Assembly (NCBI RefSeq): GCF_000374445.1
Contig: NZ_KB894436.1
Span: forward strand, 1 to 64,000
Length of the DNA stretch: 64,000 nt
Reading direction: 5' to 3'
From: Actinokineospora enzanensis DSM 44649
GTDB lineage: Bacteria; Actinomycetota; Actinomycetes; Mycobacteriales; Pseudonocardiaceae
A model generated the notes under the pieces. The model had not been told where the DNA came from. It did not search any database and was given only the letters and a program-made list of their open reading frames with translations. Below, in pieces: positions 36,574 through 45,384 of this stretch. Position 1 is the first letter of the stretch, and each line of letters begins with the position of its first letter. A program made the translations under genes and the position numbers.

Positions 36574-36846
36574 CGACGACACCCCGCCTGCGCGGGGACG
36601 AGGGGGTCGGGTCGGTACAGGGTCATGGCGTGCAGGGAGCATCCCCGCGTGCGCGGGGACGAGACGGGGACCATCCTGGACAACACCGCGCTGGCGGGAG
36701 CATCCCCGCGTGCGCGGGGACGAGGAGGCGGACATCGTCCTCGACGTGCGCGACTGGGGAGCATCCCCGCGTGCGCGGGGACGAGTTCTGGTCTAGCAAC
36801 ATCCTGTCCATGCCGAAGGGAGCATCCCCGCGTGCGCGGGGACGAG
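36574..36846 (-). CRISPR. Type I-E CRISPR array, 5 repeats and 4 spacers
   Basis: 29-bp repeats with a 61-bp period and 32-bp spacers. Four repeats are identical (36635-36663, 36696-36724, 36757-36785, 36818-36846) and carry the type I-E core CCCCGC-N4-GCGGGG. A fifth at 36574-36602 is degenerate on its left side. Read on the minus strand the repeat has the I-E form (CTCGTCCCCGCG start, GGGGATGCTCCC end), so the degenerate unit is the trailer repeat and the leader lies to the right of 36846. Spacers: 36603-36634, 36664-36695, 36725-36756, 36786-36817. No cas gene is in the window. Confidence 0.95.
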
Positions 36847-36900
36847 GCTTGCTGACCTGCGGCGTTCCGAACCGCAACAGTGTTTCTCATTCACTTGTGA
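36847..36900 (-). promoter_or_regulatory. Probable CRISPR leader end
   Basis: The stretch right of the last perfect repeat is locally AT-richer (around 36880-36900) than its surroundings. It occupies the leader-proximal side given the repeat orientation. A promoter for the minus-strand crRNA precursor would be expected here; none was pinned down. Confidence 0.45.
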
Positions 36901-36980
36901 CGCTCACCGGCAAGATCACGACCAGCCACACCCACGCCTGCGATCCACAGCCGCGCCCAGGCCGGCCCCCACCCAATCCC

Positions 36981-37064
36981 GGGGGGCGTCCCCGGGCCCA
37001 TTCTACCGGGTGGGGGCGCCAGTGGATCTTGGAACAGGGGCGGGCAGGGGCGGCCTGTGGATAA
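36981..37064 (-). repeat. Interspersed DnaA-box repeat, copy C (type III)
   Basis: On the minus strand: GACAGAAGTTATCCACAGG with an exact TTATCCACA (plus coordinates 37056-37064), then CAAGATC, then TAGAAT at 37005-37000, 59 bp from the box, followed by a GC-rich run. Only one box is clear. It lies 40 bp after the RIO kinase stop in the same orientation, and close to the CRISPR leader. Confidence 0.72.
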
Positions 37065-37103
37065 CTTCTGTCGCTCGGACGGGTGAAGTTCGGCGGTCCG
37101 GGA

Positions 37104-37991
37104 TCAGTCCAGACCGGCGGTGACCAGCAGGTGGGTCATCAGGGACTCGGTGTCGGCGATTTCCGGCGGAAGTCCGCGCGAAATGAACCAGCGACCGATG
37201 TTGGCGATGTCCCGGGCCAGGTACTCGCGGCCCGTCGGGTTGGCTACCAGGTCTACGACCTGTGGCAGGTCGATCACCATCAGCTGTCCCTCGTGCACCA
37301 GCACGTTGTAGGCCGACAGGTCCCCGTGCGCGAGCCCCTGCAACGCGAACAGCTCCAACGCCGCGACCAACTGTTCCCACAGCTCCCGCAACTCCGACGC
37401 GTCCGGCCGGGTCTGGGCCAACCGGGGCGCGGCCTGGCCGGAGGAGTGGAGGTACTCCAGGAGCAGTTCCGTCCCGTCCCGTTGCGCCGGATACGGGACA
37501 GGCGCGCCGACCGACCACAGCCGGGACAGGGCCTTGAACTCGGCCGCCGCCCACTGTTCCGCGATCAGGTTGCGCCCGAACGACGTCCGGTTCGCGATCG
37601 CGCGGCCTTCCCGGGACTTGTTCATCCGCCTGCCCTCCAGGTATCCGGCGTCCCGGTGGAACAGGCGGTGTTCGGCGGCGCGGTAGCGCTTGGCGGCGAG
37701 CAGGCAGGTGGGCCCGCCCGGGACGGCGCGTTCGATGACGAACACGTCGGCTTCCTTGCCGGTCTTCAGCACGCCGAGCTCGGTGTCGGCGGCGGCGAGG
37801 TCGGTGACCAGCCAGGAGGGGCGCGGGTGCGGCCCCTGCTCGGCGTCGGGCCAGGTGGACCAGCGGTCGGTGCCCTCGGGCAGCTCCAGGTCCGCGGTGT
37901 AGGCGTCCTCGCGGAGACGGGCGAGGCGGATGCGCTCGGCCTCGGTGAGTCGGCCGGAGCGGGTGGGCTGGGGGTCGTTCTGGTCGAACAC
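37104..37991 (-). CDS. RIO-type serine/threonine kinase
   Basis: A 295-residue atypical kinase. The ATP-site lysine is in LLAAKRYR, the catalytic loop is LAHGDLSAYNVLV and the metal-binding motif is VIDLPQ, all RIO1 family signatures (PF01163 type). RIO kinases act in ribosome maturation in archaea and eukaryotes; the bacterial role is unclear. The GTG at 37991 is chosen for the GAGGAG site nine bases before it; a longer frame upstream lacks homology. Confidence 0.88.
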   Translation of the reverse strand: MFDQNDPQPTRSGRLTEAERIRLARLREDAYTADLELPEGTDRWSTWPDAEQGPHPRPSWLVTDLAAADTELGVLKTGKEADVFVIERAVPGGPTCLLAAKRYRAAEHRLFHRDAGYLEGRRMNKSREGRAIANRTSFGRNLIAEQWAAAEFKALSRLWSVGAPVPYPAQRDGTELLLEYLHSSGQAAPRLAQTRPDASELRELWEQLVAALELFALQGLAHGDLSAYNVLVHEGQLMVIDLPQVVDLVANPTGREYLARDIANIGRWFISRGLPPEIADTESLMTHLLVTAGLD

Positions 37992-38153
37992 GGGGTGGGA
38001 CTCCTCGGTTGGAAGGTCGCCCCACCGACACCTCAGCCGAGTGGGGCGGGTGGGCAGGCGCCCACGACGACGGTCACGTTCACCGCGTGCACCTCCTTCC
38101 AGCCGGGTATGTCGCGCACACCATCCACCACACACCCGCGCGCAGGCAACCGA

Positions 38154-38894
38154 TTATTCGACGACCAGGTCCAGCGCCAGTTTCCCGGTCGGTTCCAGCC
38201 GCATCCCGGCCGCCTTGGCGACCGACACGATGCCGCGCACGGACCCCGGTTCGCGCGGCACCGTCGCGAGTACGGCGGCGAGCTTTCCCTTGTACGCCTT
38301 GTTGAAGTGACTGACGGTCTTGCGTCGCCCGCCCGCGCCCTCCGTCACGACCCGCACGGTGACCGCGTTCGGGATGTCCGCGAGGTTCGCGTAGGCGCCG
38401 GAACGCAGGTCGACCACCAGATCGTCCACAGTGGACAGAGTCTTCTCCAGGTCCGCCCGCCATACGCCACGCAGGCCGCCGAGCGGGGGCAGGACCGTCG
38501 CGCCGGACAGGCGGTAGGCGGGGATGGGGTCGGCCGCGCGCACGACACCGAACAGCGCGGACGCCACGACCAGCCGACCGTCCGCGCGCCTGCGCTGCGC
38601 CTTGGTGAACTTGCCGATCTCCATGGCGTCGTAGAGCACGCCGGTGTAGCGCTGCAGCGCGGGGCGGGTGGGCGAGGTGAACAACTCGGCGTTGCGCTCC
38701 ACCTCGTCGACCTGCCGATCCGACAAGCCGAGCGCCGCGAGACTCGCGGCGAGGTCGCCTGAGAGGTTCACCAGCGCGGTCGCTATCCGCTCGCGGGCCG
38801 GGGTCAACTCCGGGAACGACAGCGTGGCCAGGTCGAGCGGGGCGCCGTCGCCGCCCTCGCTCTTGGTCTCCGACGGCGGAAGCAGCACGAGCAC
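38154..38894 (-). CDS. yaaA: YaaA-family peroxide stress protein
   Basis: A 246-residue protein of the YaaA/DUF328 family. It starts VLVLLPPSETKSEGG and contains RYTGVLYDAMEIG, RLSGATVLPPLGGLRGVWR and the late basic motif KTVSHFNKAYKGKLAAVL. E. coli YaaA lowers intracellular iron during peroxide stress and has a DNA-binding fold. The GTG at 38894 is used because family homology begins there; longer readings run through repeat copy D. Confidence 0.9.
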   Translation of the reverse strand: MLVLLPPSETKSEGGDGAPLDLATLSFPELTPARERIATALVNLSGDLAASLAALGLSDRQVDEVERNAELFTSPTRPALQRYTGVLYDAMEIGKFTKAQRRRADGRLVVASALFGVVRAADPIPAYRLSGATVLPPLGGLRGVWRADLEKTLSTVDDLVVDLRSGAYANLADIPNAVTVRVVTEGAGGRRKTVSHFNKAYKGKLAAVLATVPREPGSVRGIVSVAKAAGMRLEPTGKLALDLVVE

Positions 38895-38978
38895 CCGATG
38901 AGCGTAAAGAACCCGGCCGCGCGAGGAATCCTCGGTGTACTCATCGGGCCGAATCCTGGTCAACCCGTGATCGGTGCC

Positions 38979-39085
38979 TGTGGATGGTTCGGCGAGGGTG
39001 TGGACAACTGGCCGGGGACCCCCGAAATCCATTCTATCTGGGGAAAGCGGAGAGCGGGGCGGGTGTGGATCTTGCCTGTGGATAT
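38979..39085 (-). repeat. Interspersed DnaA-box repeat, copy D (type I, three boxes)
   Basis: On the minus strand: ATATCCACA (39085-39077), CAAGATC, TAGAAT (5' base 39036, 49 bp from box 1), GGGGGTCCCC, TTGTCCACA (39007-38999) and CCATCCACA (38987-38979). Spacings are 78 and 20 bp. It closely matches copy B between boxes 1 and 2. It is tandem with copy E. Confidence 0.85.
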
Positions 39086-39123
39086 CCACCTGGCGCGGGG
39101 ATCGTCAAGCGCGGAGCGCCGCC

Positions 39124-39230
39124 TGTGGATGCTTCGGGGGGATGTGGATAACTGCCCTGGGGACCCCCGAATTCCACTCTACCTGGGAAAACGGGCGGTC
39201 CGCCAGTGCGATGATCTTGCCTGTGGACAG
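39124..39230 (-). repeat. Interspersed DnaA-box repeat, copy E (type I, three boxes)
   Basis: On the minus strand: CTGTCCACA (39230-39222), CAAGATC, TAGAGT (5' base 39181, 49 bp from box 1), GGGGGTCCCC, an exact TTATCCACA (39151-39143) and GCATCCACA (39132-39124). Spacings are 79 and 19 bp. It starts one base after the stop codon of the VOC gene, same orientation. Confidence 0.85.
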
Positions 39231-39231
39231 C

Positions 39232-39591
39232 TCAGGCGGAGGAGCCGACACAGAACTCGTTGTTCTCGGGGTCGGTGAGGACGGTCCAGGTCATGCCGGG
39301 GACGGAGTGTTCGCCGTGGGCGGTGGCGCCGAGGGCGACGAGGCGGGCCACCTCGGCCGGGCGGTCCTCGGTGTGGAAGTCGAGGTGGACGCGGTTCTTG
39401 CCGAGTTTGGGTTCCGGGACGCGCTGGAGGCCGACGAAGGTGGAGGGGCCGTTCGGGTCGGTGGGGGCGAGGAAGATGAACTCGCCCTCGTAGTCGGCCT
39501 GGATCTCGTAGCCGAGGGCCTGGGTCCAGAAGGCGGCGAGGGTGCGTGGGTCGGCGCAGTCGATGGTGGCGCCCGCGATGCTGATGCTCAT
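39232..39591 (-). CDS. VOC-family (glyoxalase/bleomycin resistance fold) protein
   Basis: A 119-residue single VOC domain pair. It shows GATIDCADPRTLAAFWTQALGYEI, NRVHLDFHTEDRPAEVARLVALGA and TVLTDPENNEFCVG, which match DUF6/glyoxalase-like VOC proteins of actinobacteria. Substrate unknown. The ATG at 39591 is chosen over one at 39642 because the latter overlaps the divergent mtnA start and a tandem repeat. Confidence 0.85.
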   Translation of the reverse strand: MSISIAGATIDCADPRTLAAFWTQALGYEIQADYEGEFIFLAPTDPNGPSTFVGLQRVPEPKLGKNRVHLDFHTEDRPAEVARLVALGATAHGEHSVPGMTWTVLTDPENNEFCVGSSA

Positions 39592-39600
39592 GCAGGCAAG

Positions 39601-39640
39601 GTAGCCCAGAACACCGACACGTAGCCCAGACCACCGACAC
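39601..39640. repeat. Two tandem 20-bp repeats in the VOC/mtnA promoter gap
   Basis: GTAGCCCAGA-N-CACCGACAC occurs twice back to back (39601-39620 and 39621-39640), differing at one base. The pair fills the gap between the divergent VOC and mtnA starts and ends one base before the mtnA ATG. It may hold overlapping promoters or a tandem operator. Confidence 0.55.
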
Positions 39641-39641
39641 A

Positions 39642-40625
39642 ATGGGTGCCGTGCGCACCATCGACTGGCGGAACGACCGCATCGTCATCATCGACCAGAC
39701 CCGGCTTCCCGACGAGCTTCGCACTCTCGACCTGCACACCGTCGACGACCTCGTCGACGCCATCCGCGCGCTCGCCGTCCGGGGCGCGCCCGCGCTCGGG
39801 GTGGCCGGGGCGCTGGGGGTCGCCCTCGCCGCGTTGTCCACTTCGGATCTCGACGAGGTTCGCGCCCTGGCGGACCGGGTCCGCAACGCGCGGCCGACGG
39901 CGGTGAACCTCTCCTGGGGTGTCGATCAGGTTCTCCGGCACCTCGATCACGGCATCGACGCCGTCGTCCGGGCCGCGACGTTCGTGCTGGAGGACGACGT
40001 GCGCCGCAACCGGGCCCTGGCCGAGCGCGGCGCCGACTGGCTGGCCGAGCGCGTCCCCGGCCTCGTCAACGCCCACACGCACTGCAACGCGGGCGCGCTC
40101 GCGTGCGTCGAGTGGGGGACGGCCCTCGGGGTGTTGCGCGCGCTGCACGAGCGTGGCCGCCTCGGGCACGTCTACGCCGACGAGACCCGGCCGCTCCTGC
40201 AGGGCGCGCGGATCACCGCCTGGGAGCTGGGCAGGCTCGGCGTGCCGCACACGCTGGTGGTCGACTCCGCCGGGCCGTCGGTGATCGCCAACGGGCTGGT
40301 GCACGCCGTCGTGGTCGGGGCCGACCGGATCGCGGCCAACGGCGATGTCGTCAACAAGATCGGTACCTACCCGCTGGCCTTGGCCGCCGCCCGCGCGGGG
40401 ATCCCGTTCGTGGTGGCCGCGCCCGAGTCCACCGTGGACGCGGACACCCCGGACGGGGCCGCGATCCCGATCGAGGTGCGCGCCGACGACGAGGTCACCG
40501 GGTTCGCCGGCGCCCGCACCGCGCCGCCCGGGACGGCCGCGCTCAACTACGCCTTCGACGTCACCCCCGCCGACCTGGTCACCGCCATCGTCACGGAGCG
40601 GCGGGTGCTAACCCCGATGCGTTGA
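39642..40625 (+). CDS. mtnA: S-methyl-5-thioribose-1-phosphate isomerase
   Basis: A 327-residue enzyme of the methionine salvage pathway that converts methylthioribose 1-phosphate to methylthioribulose 1-phosphate. Seen are [38 protein letters not shown] (catalytic Cys), [20 protein letters not shown] and [20 protein letters not shown] (catalytic Asp). No other methionine salvage gene is adjacent. Confidence 0.93.
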   Translation: MGAVRTIDWRNDRIVIIDQTRLPDELRTLDLHTVDDLVDAIRALAVRGAPALGVAGALGVALAALSTSDLDEVRALADRVRNARPTAVNLSWGVDQVLRHLDHGIDAVVRAATFVLEDDVRRNRALAERGADWLAERVPGLVNAHTHCNAGALACVEWGTALGVLRALHERGRLGHVYADETRPLLQGARITAWELGRLGVPHTLVVDSAGPSVIANGLVHAVVVGADRIAANGDVVNKIGTYPLALAAARAGIPFVVAAPESTVDADTPDGAAIPIEVRADDEVTGFAGARTAPPGTAALNYAFDVTPADLVTAIVTERRVLTPMR

Positions 40626-40686
40626 CCAGCGGTCGGTCATTACGCTCTACCAGCACCACTCGTGCAAGACCCCGAGGAGCCTCACC

Positions 40687-42435
40687 GTGATCACCAGGAT
40701 GTCGTCGCTGTTCCTGCGCACCCTGCGCGAGGACCCGGCGGACGCCGAGGTGCCCAGCCACAAGCTGCTGGTGCGCGCCGGGTACGTCCGTCGCGTCGCC
40801 CCGGGCGTCTACTCCTGGCTGCCGCTGGGCCTGCGGGTGCTGCGCCGGATCGAGGCCATCGTGCGCGCCGAGATGGACGCCATGGGCGCGCAGGAGATCC
40901 AGTTCCCCGCGCTGCTGCCGCGCGAGCCCTACGAGGCGACCAACCGGTGGACCGAGTACGGCCCGAACCTGTTCCGCCTCAAGGACCGCAAGGGCGGCGA
41001 CTACCTGCTCGGCCCCACGCACGAGGAGCTGTTCACGCTCACCGTCAAGGGCGAGTACGCCTCGTACAAGGACTACCCGGTCTCGCTGTACCAGATCCAG
41101 AACAAGTACCGGGACGAGGCGCGCCCCCGCGCGGGCATTCTGCGCGGACGCGAGTTCCTGATGAAGGACTCCTACTCCTTCGACCTCACCGACGAGGGCC
41201 TGGCCGCGAGCTACGGCGCGCACCGCGCCACCTACGTGCGCATCTTCGACCGGCTGGGCCTCAAGTACGTGATCGTCAAGGCGACCTCCGGCGCGATGGG
41301 CGGCTCGGCCTCGGAGGAGTTCCTGGCCGAGGTGCCCATCGGCGAGGACACGTTCGTGCGCAGCACCGCCTCCGATTACGCGGCCAACGTCGAGGCCGTG
41401 GTCACCACCGCGCCGCCCGCGCGCGACGTGGCGGACCTGCCCGAGGCGCAGGTGCACCACACGCCCGGTACGCCGACCATCGAGACCCTGGTCGACTTCC
41501 TCAACCAGGCGGGTCTCGGCCGCGAGTTCACCGCCGCCGACACGCTCAAGAACATCCTGTTCAAGACCCGCAAGCCCGGGGCCAAGGAATGGGAGCTGCT
41601 GGCCGTCGGCCTGCCCGGCGACCGCGAGGTGGACACCAAGCGGCTGGAGGCGTCGCTGGAGCCCGCCGAGGTCGCGGTGCTGGAGGAGGCCGACTTCGCC
41701 AAGCATCCGTTCCTGGTCAAGGGCTACATCGGGCCGCGCGCGCTGCTCGACAACGGCGTCCGCTACCTGGTCGACCCGCGCGTGGTCACCGGCACCGCCT
41801 GGGTCACCGGCGCGGACAAGGGCGACCACCACGTAGTGGACCTGGTCGCGGGCCGCGACTTCACCCCGGACGGCACCATCGAGGCCGCCGAGGTCCGCGA
41901 GGGCGACCCGGCCCCCGACGGCGCGGGCACCCTGGTCGCGGCGCGCGGCATCGAGATCGGGCACGTGTTCCAGCTCGGCCGCAAGTACGCCGAGGCGCTC
42001 GGGCTGACCGCGCTCGGCCCGGACTCCAAGCCGGTCACCATCACCATGGGCTCCTACGGCATCGGCGTGTCCCGGCTGGTCGCGGTGATCGCCGAGCAGT
42101 ACCACGACGCGGCGGGCCTGGTGTGGCCGCGCAACGTGGCGCCCGCCGACGTGCACGTGGTGATCGCGGGCAAGGAGGAGACGCTGCGCGCCGCGGGGGA
42201 GAAGCTCGCCGAGGAGCTGCACGCCCAGGGCGTCGAGGTGCTGCTGGACGACCGGACCGCCTCGCCGGGGGTCAAGTTCAAGGACGCCGAGCTGATCGGC
42301 GTGCCGACGATCGTGGTCGTGGGTCGGGGCCTGGCCAACGGCGTGCTGGAGGTCAAGGACCGGGCGACCGACACGCGCACCGAGGTGCCGGTGGACGAGG
42401 TCGCGGCGCACGTCGTCGGGCTGGTCCGCGGCTGA
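40687..42435 (+). CDS. proS: Prolyl-tRNA synthetase
   Basis: A 582-residue class II aminoacyl-tRNA synthetase. Motif 1 region [17 protein letters not shown], motif 2 [21 protein letters not shown] (as [12 protein letters not shown]) and motif 3 [10 protein letters not shown] are present, with the bacterial-type editing insertion between motifs 2 and 3. The GTG at 40687 follows AGGAGC. Standing upstream of the DUF4439/rimP block matches related actinobacteria, though seven accessory genes lie between here. Confidence 0.96.
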   Translation: MITRMSSLFLRTLREDPADAEVPSHKLLVRAGYVRRVAPGVYSWLPLGLRVLRRIEAIVRAEMDAMGAQEIQFPALLPREPYEATNRWTEYGPNLFRLKDRKGGDYLLGPTHEELFTLTVKGEYASYKDYPVSLYQIQNKYRDEARPRAGILRGREFLMKDSYSFDLTDEGLAASYGAHRATYVRIFDRLGLKYVIVKATSGAMGGSASEEFLAEVPIGEDTFVRSTASDYAANVEAVVTTAPPARDVADLPEAQVHHTPGTPTIETLVDFLNQAGLGREFTAADTLKNILFKTRKPGAKEWELLAVGLPGDREVDTKRLEASLEPAEVAVLEEADFAKHPFLVKGYIGPRALLDNGVRYLVDPRVVTGTAWVTGADKGDHHVVDLVAGRDFTPDGTIEAAEVREGDPAPDGAGTLVAARGIEIGHVFQLGRKYAEALGLTALGPDSKPVTITMGSYGIGVSRLVAVIAEQYHDAAGLVWPRNVAPADVHVVIAGKEETLRAAGEKLAEELHAQGVEVLLDDRTASPGVKFKDAELIGVPTIVVVGRGLANGVLEVKDRATDTRTEVPVDEVAAHVVGLVRG

Positions 42436-42449
42436 GGCGGATTGATCGA

Positions 42450-42484
42450 GAACGGGCCCCGCGAGTGGATCGCGGGGCCCGTTC
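42450..42484 (+). terminator. Intrinsic terminator after proS
   Basis: A perfect 15-bp stem, GAACGGGCCCCGCGA with TCGCGGGGCCCGTTC, has a 5-base loop and is followed by CGTTTC. It begins 14 bp after the proS stop. Confidence 0.88.
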
Positions 42485-42595
42485 CGTTTCAGACGAAGGC
42501 CGACATTGCGGCGAGCGCGGCGACCGAGCCGCCCGTACGGCTCCGCACGTGACCCGGACCGGGGCGTCTCGCGAGTCGGCCGTGGAACACGGCCC

Positions 42596-43513
42596 TTACC
42601 CCGTGATCGGGCGCAGGCTGGACACCACGCGGGCGGCGACGTCGTTGGGCAGCGCGTCCGGCACGCCCTGGTCCAGGTACATCATGAACAGCGTGGTCTG
42701 CGACCCGTTCGTGAACGCCACCGCGGTGAACGACACGGTCGGCGACGGGCAGTCGCCCGGCTCGTTCACCGTCAACGTCGCCGTTGCCAGCACCGCGTCG
42801 ACCTTGCCGTCGGCCACCTTCACCGGCGTCGGGTCGGCCGTGCTGACCGGCGCCTTGGAGCCGTCCTTGTTGAGCGCGGCCGCCTCGGCGAACAACCGCA
42901 CCCCGTTCACCGCGGCCCGCTGCGGGTCGACCGTGCCCGCGCTGACGAACCCGGTGTGGCCGCGGTAGGAGCCGCGCGAGTTGGGGCACGCCTCCGGCTT
43001 GTAGGTGGCCACGTCGTGCATGACCGCGGTGGGCTTGCCGTCGTTGTCCTCGAACCCGACGATCGTGTCCGGGGTCGCGATCTCCCAGTCCTTGGGCACG
43101 TCGTAGCCCGCGTGCTCGCGGTCGGACTGCACCGGCTGCCAACCCGGCACCGCGGGCTCGGCGGGCGTCGTGGTCGGCGTCTTGCCCGGCTTGCGCGTGG
43201 TCGTCGGCGGCTTGGTCACCGACCGCGGCGGGTCGACGGTCCTGGTGGTCGGCGGCGGATCCGCGACCTGGTCGGAGTCGTCCCGGTTGACCAGCACGAC
43301 CGTCACCACCGCGCCGATCGCCACCACCACGGCGAGCGCCAGGCCGACCACCAAGGGTGTCCGGTTGCGCGGCGGCCGTGGGGGCGGCGGCGGGTCGTAC
43401 ATGCCGAAACCTTGGTACCCAGTGGGCTGCGGTGGCTGGTAACTCACCGGTTTGCCGGTGAGCGGGTCCACTTGGTACGGCTCCTGCCAGTACGGACCCC
43501 CGGGGTTGCTCAT
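42596..43513 (-). CDS. Anchored extracellular protein, paralogue 1 of a local family
   Basis: A 305-residue protein. A Pro/Tyr/Gln-rich cytoplasmic head (about 1-50) is followed by one membrane helix (LVVGLALAVVVAIGAVVTVVLV), a Thr/Pro linker and a C-terminal domain. The domain has the motif YDVPKDWEI, a Cys in PEACPNSRG and a second in PGDCPSPTVSF. Two further proteins in the window (44560-45384 and 45365-46090) share the Y-[DE]-V-P-x2-W motif and both cysteines. Function is unknown. The start overlaps the HAD gene stop (ATGA). Confidence 0.8.
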   Translation of the reverse strand: MSNPGGPYWQEPYQVDPLTGKPVSYQPPQPTGYQGFGMYDPPPPPRPPRNRTPLVVGLALAVVVAIGAVVTVVLVNRDDSDQVADPPPTTRTVDPPRSVTKPPTTTRKPGKTPTTTPAEPAVPGWQPVQSDREHAGYDVPKDWEIATPDTIVGFEDNDGKPTAVMHDVATYKPEACPNSRGSYRGHTGFVSAGTVDPQRAAVNGVRLFAEAAALNKDGSKAPVSTADPTPVKVADGKVDAVLATATLTVNEPGDCPSPTVSFTAVAFTNGSQTTLFMMYLDQGVPDALPNDVAARVVSSLRPITG

Positions 43514-44259
43514 GCGCCAGACCGTAGTTGGTCCCCGACCTCCCCGGACGCCGAACCCGCGCGTTCGACCAACCGCGCCACGACGGCACCCGGGTCGGAC
43601 AGGTCCGCGAACACGAGATGTGCCCCGCTCGCCCGCAGCTCCTCCACCCCGTACCGCCCGGTGGCCACCCCGACCCCGACCGCCCCGTGCTGGACCGCCG
43701 CCGCCACATCATGCGGCGTGTCCCCGATGACCACGACGGCCTCCGGCGCGAACCGCGTGCCGTGCTTGCCTTCCGCCGCGCGCACGGCCGCCGCCACCAG
43801 CTCGTGCCGGTCGGTGGAGATCGACCCGTAGCCGCCGATCTCCAGGTCGACGTGGTGGTGGAGGTCGAACGCGGCCAGCTTGTACTCGGCCAGCTCGACC
43901 AGGTTCCCGGTGACGAGCGACTGCGCGACATCGGCTCGCCCGCCGAGTTGTTCGAGCACCTCGGCGACCCCCGGCAACACCCGCCCGATCACGGCGAACT
44001 CGGGGCGCGCGGCGGCGGCGATCGCGATCAGCTCGGCGAAGACACGCTCGACATGCTCCTCGGTCCAGTCGATCCCGTGCGCCTCCAGCACCTCGATGGT
44101 GATCGACCGCTCGGTGCGACCGGGGAAGGCGGGGACGTGCACCATGTCGACCCCGAGCACGGTCCCCAACGCCTGGGCGTACCAGCGGAGACCGGTGCCC
44201 CGGTAGTCGACGAGCGTTTGATCGACATCCCAGAGGACGAGTATGCGCGGCTCAGTCAC
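43510..44259 (-). CDS. HAD-family phosphatase
   Basis: A 249-residue haloacid dehalogenase-type hydrolase. Motif I is LWDVDQTLVDYRGT (nucleophile Asp and acid-base Asp), motif II is around LVTGN, and motif III/IV is VVIGDTPHDVAAA. The helical cap between motifs I and II resembles phosphoglycolate phosphatase. It is coupled to the downstream anchored protein by an ATGA overlap, though a functional link is unclear. The GTG start at 44259 is used. Confidence 0.88.
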   Translation of the reverse strand: MTEPRILVLWDVDQTLVDYRGTGLRWYAQALGTVLGVDMVHVPAFPGRTERSITIEVLEAHGIDWTEEHVERVFAELIAIAAAARPEFAVIGRVLPGVAEVLEQLGGRADVAQSLVTGNLVELAEYKLAAFDLHHHVDLEIGGYGSISTDRHELVAAAVRAAEGKHGTRFAPEAVVVIGDTPHDVAAAVQHGAVGVGVATGRYGVEELRASGAHLVFADLSDPGAVVARLVERAGSASGEVGDQLRSGA

Positions 44260-44339
44260 CCCGCCATCGTGACATGCCCGACCACCAGTGGATCCCGCCC
44301 GCGCCCCCTCCCGATTTTCACCCGACCAAGCGACAGAAG

Positions 44340-44433
44340 TTATCCACAGCCCCGCCCCTCGAAGCCCATTCCAAGATCCTTTGCCACCCCCACCGAGTAG
44401 AATGGCCGAGGGGGATCCCCCTGGGAGCGGTGG
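44340..44433 (+). repeat. Interspersed DnaA-box repeat, copy F (type III)
   Basis: CGACAGAAGTTATCCACAG with an exact TTATCCACA at 44340-44348, CAAGATC about 25 bp on, TAGAAT at 44398 (58 bp from the box), then GGGGGATCCCCCTGGGAGCG. The ending matches copy K and the start matches copy C. The rest of the 300-bp gap (44434-44559) shows only a stray GATCTTGG; no gene is seen. Confidence 0.75.
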
Positions 44434-44559
44434 GCTTTGTTGTGGGGGCGCTGGGGGGCGGAGCAGGTCTTTGATCTTGGGTCGGTCGTGCTGGATCGTG
44501 AGTTGCCGGGCAGGCGGGTCGGGTTGACCGTGCCGGACGCCCGCCCCCGCCTCGTGGGC

Positions 44560-45384
44560 TCAGCCGACCGGACGGCCGCTGGTGGCGATCGACTCCAGGT
44601 CGTCGGCACCAGGGGACGGCGGTGTGTCCGGTCCGCCCTTGAGGTCCCCGTTCACCACCAACAACCGGAACTGGTCCTGGTAGTCCAGCAGCACCACGAC
44701 CACCTCCCCCTGCCCCGCCAGACACCCGTCCCCGGCGGTCGTCACGGTGGCGGTGATCTCGACCCCGACCGCTTCCTCCCCGTTGTCCCCGGTCCGGGTG
44801 ATCCGCTTGGGCGTTCCCACCACGACCTCGGCCGTGTTGGTCCCCGCGTAGAACTCCGTCCCGAACGCCTTCGCCAGATCCGTGGCGCGCTGGTTGATTT
44901 CCGCGCGCTCGACGGTCCCGGTTCCGACTATTCCGCGGCTGTAGTTCTTGTTCTCGCACGTATAGGGCGACAGGCTCGTCAAATGCGTCAGCGTCACGCC
45001 GGGCAGTGACTGCAGCGTGTACGTGTCCGTCGCCGCGCGGACCGTCCACTCCTTCGGCACGTCGTAGGTGATCTTCGAGTCCGGGTTCGGCACGGACTGC
45101 CCACCGGTCGGCCGCGGTGCCGTCGTGGTGGTGGTCGTCGTGCTCGTGGGGCGGTTCGCGGAGGTGCTCGGGGGCGCGGCCGTGCCGCCCGCCTGGCGGT
45201 TGAGCAGGACGACGGTGACGACCGCGCCCGCGACCAGCACGATGGCCACGGCGGCGAGGATGATCGGCAGCAGGCGTCGTCGCGGGGGTTCGGGTGGGGG
45301 CTGGAAGAAGCCGAGCCCCTGGTAGTCGCTGCCGGGATAGGTCACGGGGCCGGACAGTACCGGCTCAACCGCGTGGTCGGACAC
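44560..45384 (-). CDS. Anchored extracellular protein, paralogue 2 of a local family
   Basis: A 274-residue protein with a short head (FFQPPPEPPRRR), one membrane helix (LLPIILAAVAIVLVAGAVVTVVLL), a Thr-rich linker and an extracellular domain. It has YDVPKEWTV and two cysteines (PYTCENKN and GDGCLAGQG) placed as in the paralogues at 42596-43513 and 45365-46090. The GTG at 45384 overlaps the end of the upstream paralogue by 20 bp, so the two are co-translated. Function unknown. Confidence 0.78.
   Translation of the reverse strand: MSDHAVEPVLSGPVTYPGSDYQGLGFFQPPPEPPRRRLLPIILAAVAIVLVAGAVVTVVLLNRQAGGTAAPPSTSANRPTSTTTTTTTAPRPTGGQSVPNPDSKITYDVPKEWTVRAATDTYTLQSLPGVTLTHLTSLSPYTCENKNYSRGIVGTGTVERAEINQRATDLAKAFGTEFYAGTNTAEVVVGTPKRITRTGDNGEEAVGVEITATVTTAGDGCLAGQGEVVVVLLDYQDQFRLLVVNGDLKGGPDTPPSPGADDLESIATSGRPVG

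Noticed and set aside
36467-36890. Short proteins with repeated REHPRVRGDE-like or HAGMLP stretches
   Set aside because: They are translations of the CRISPR repeats, not genes.
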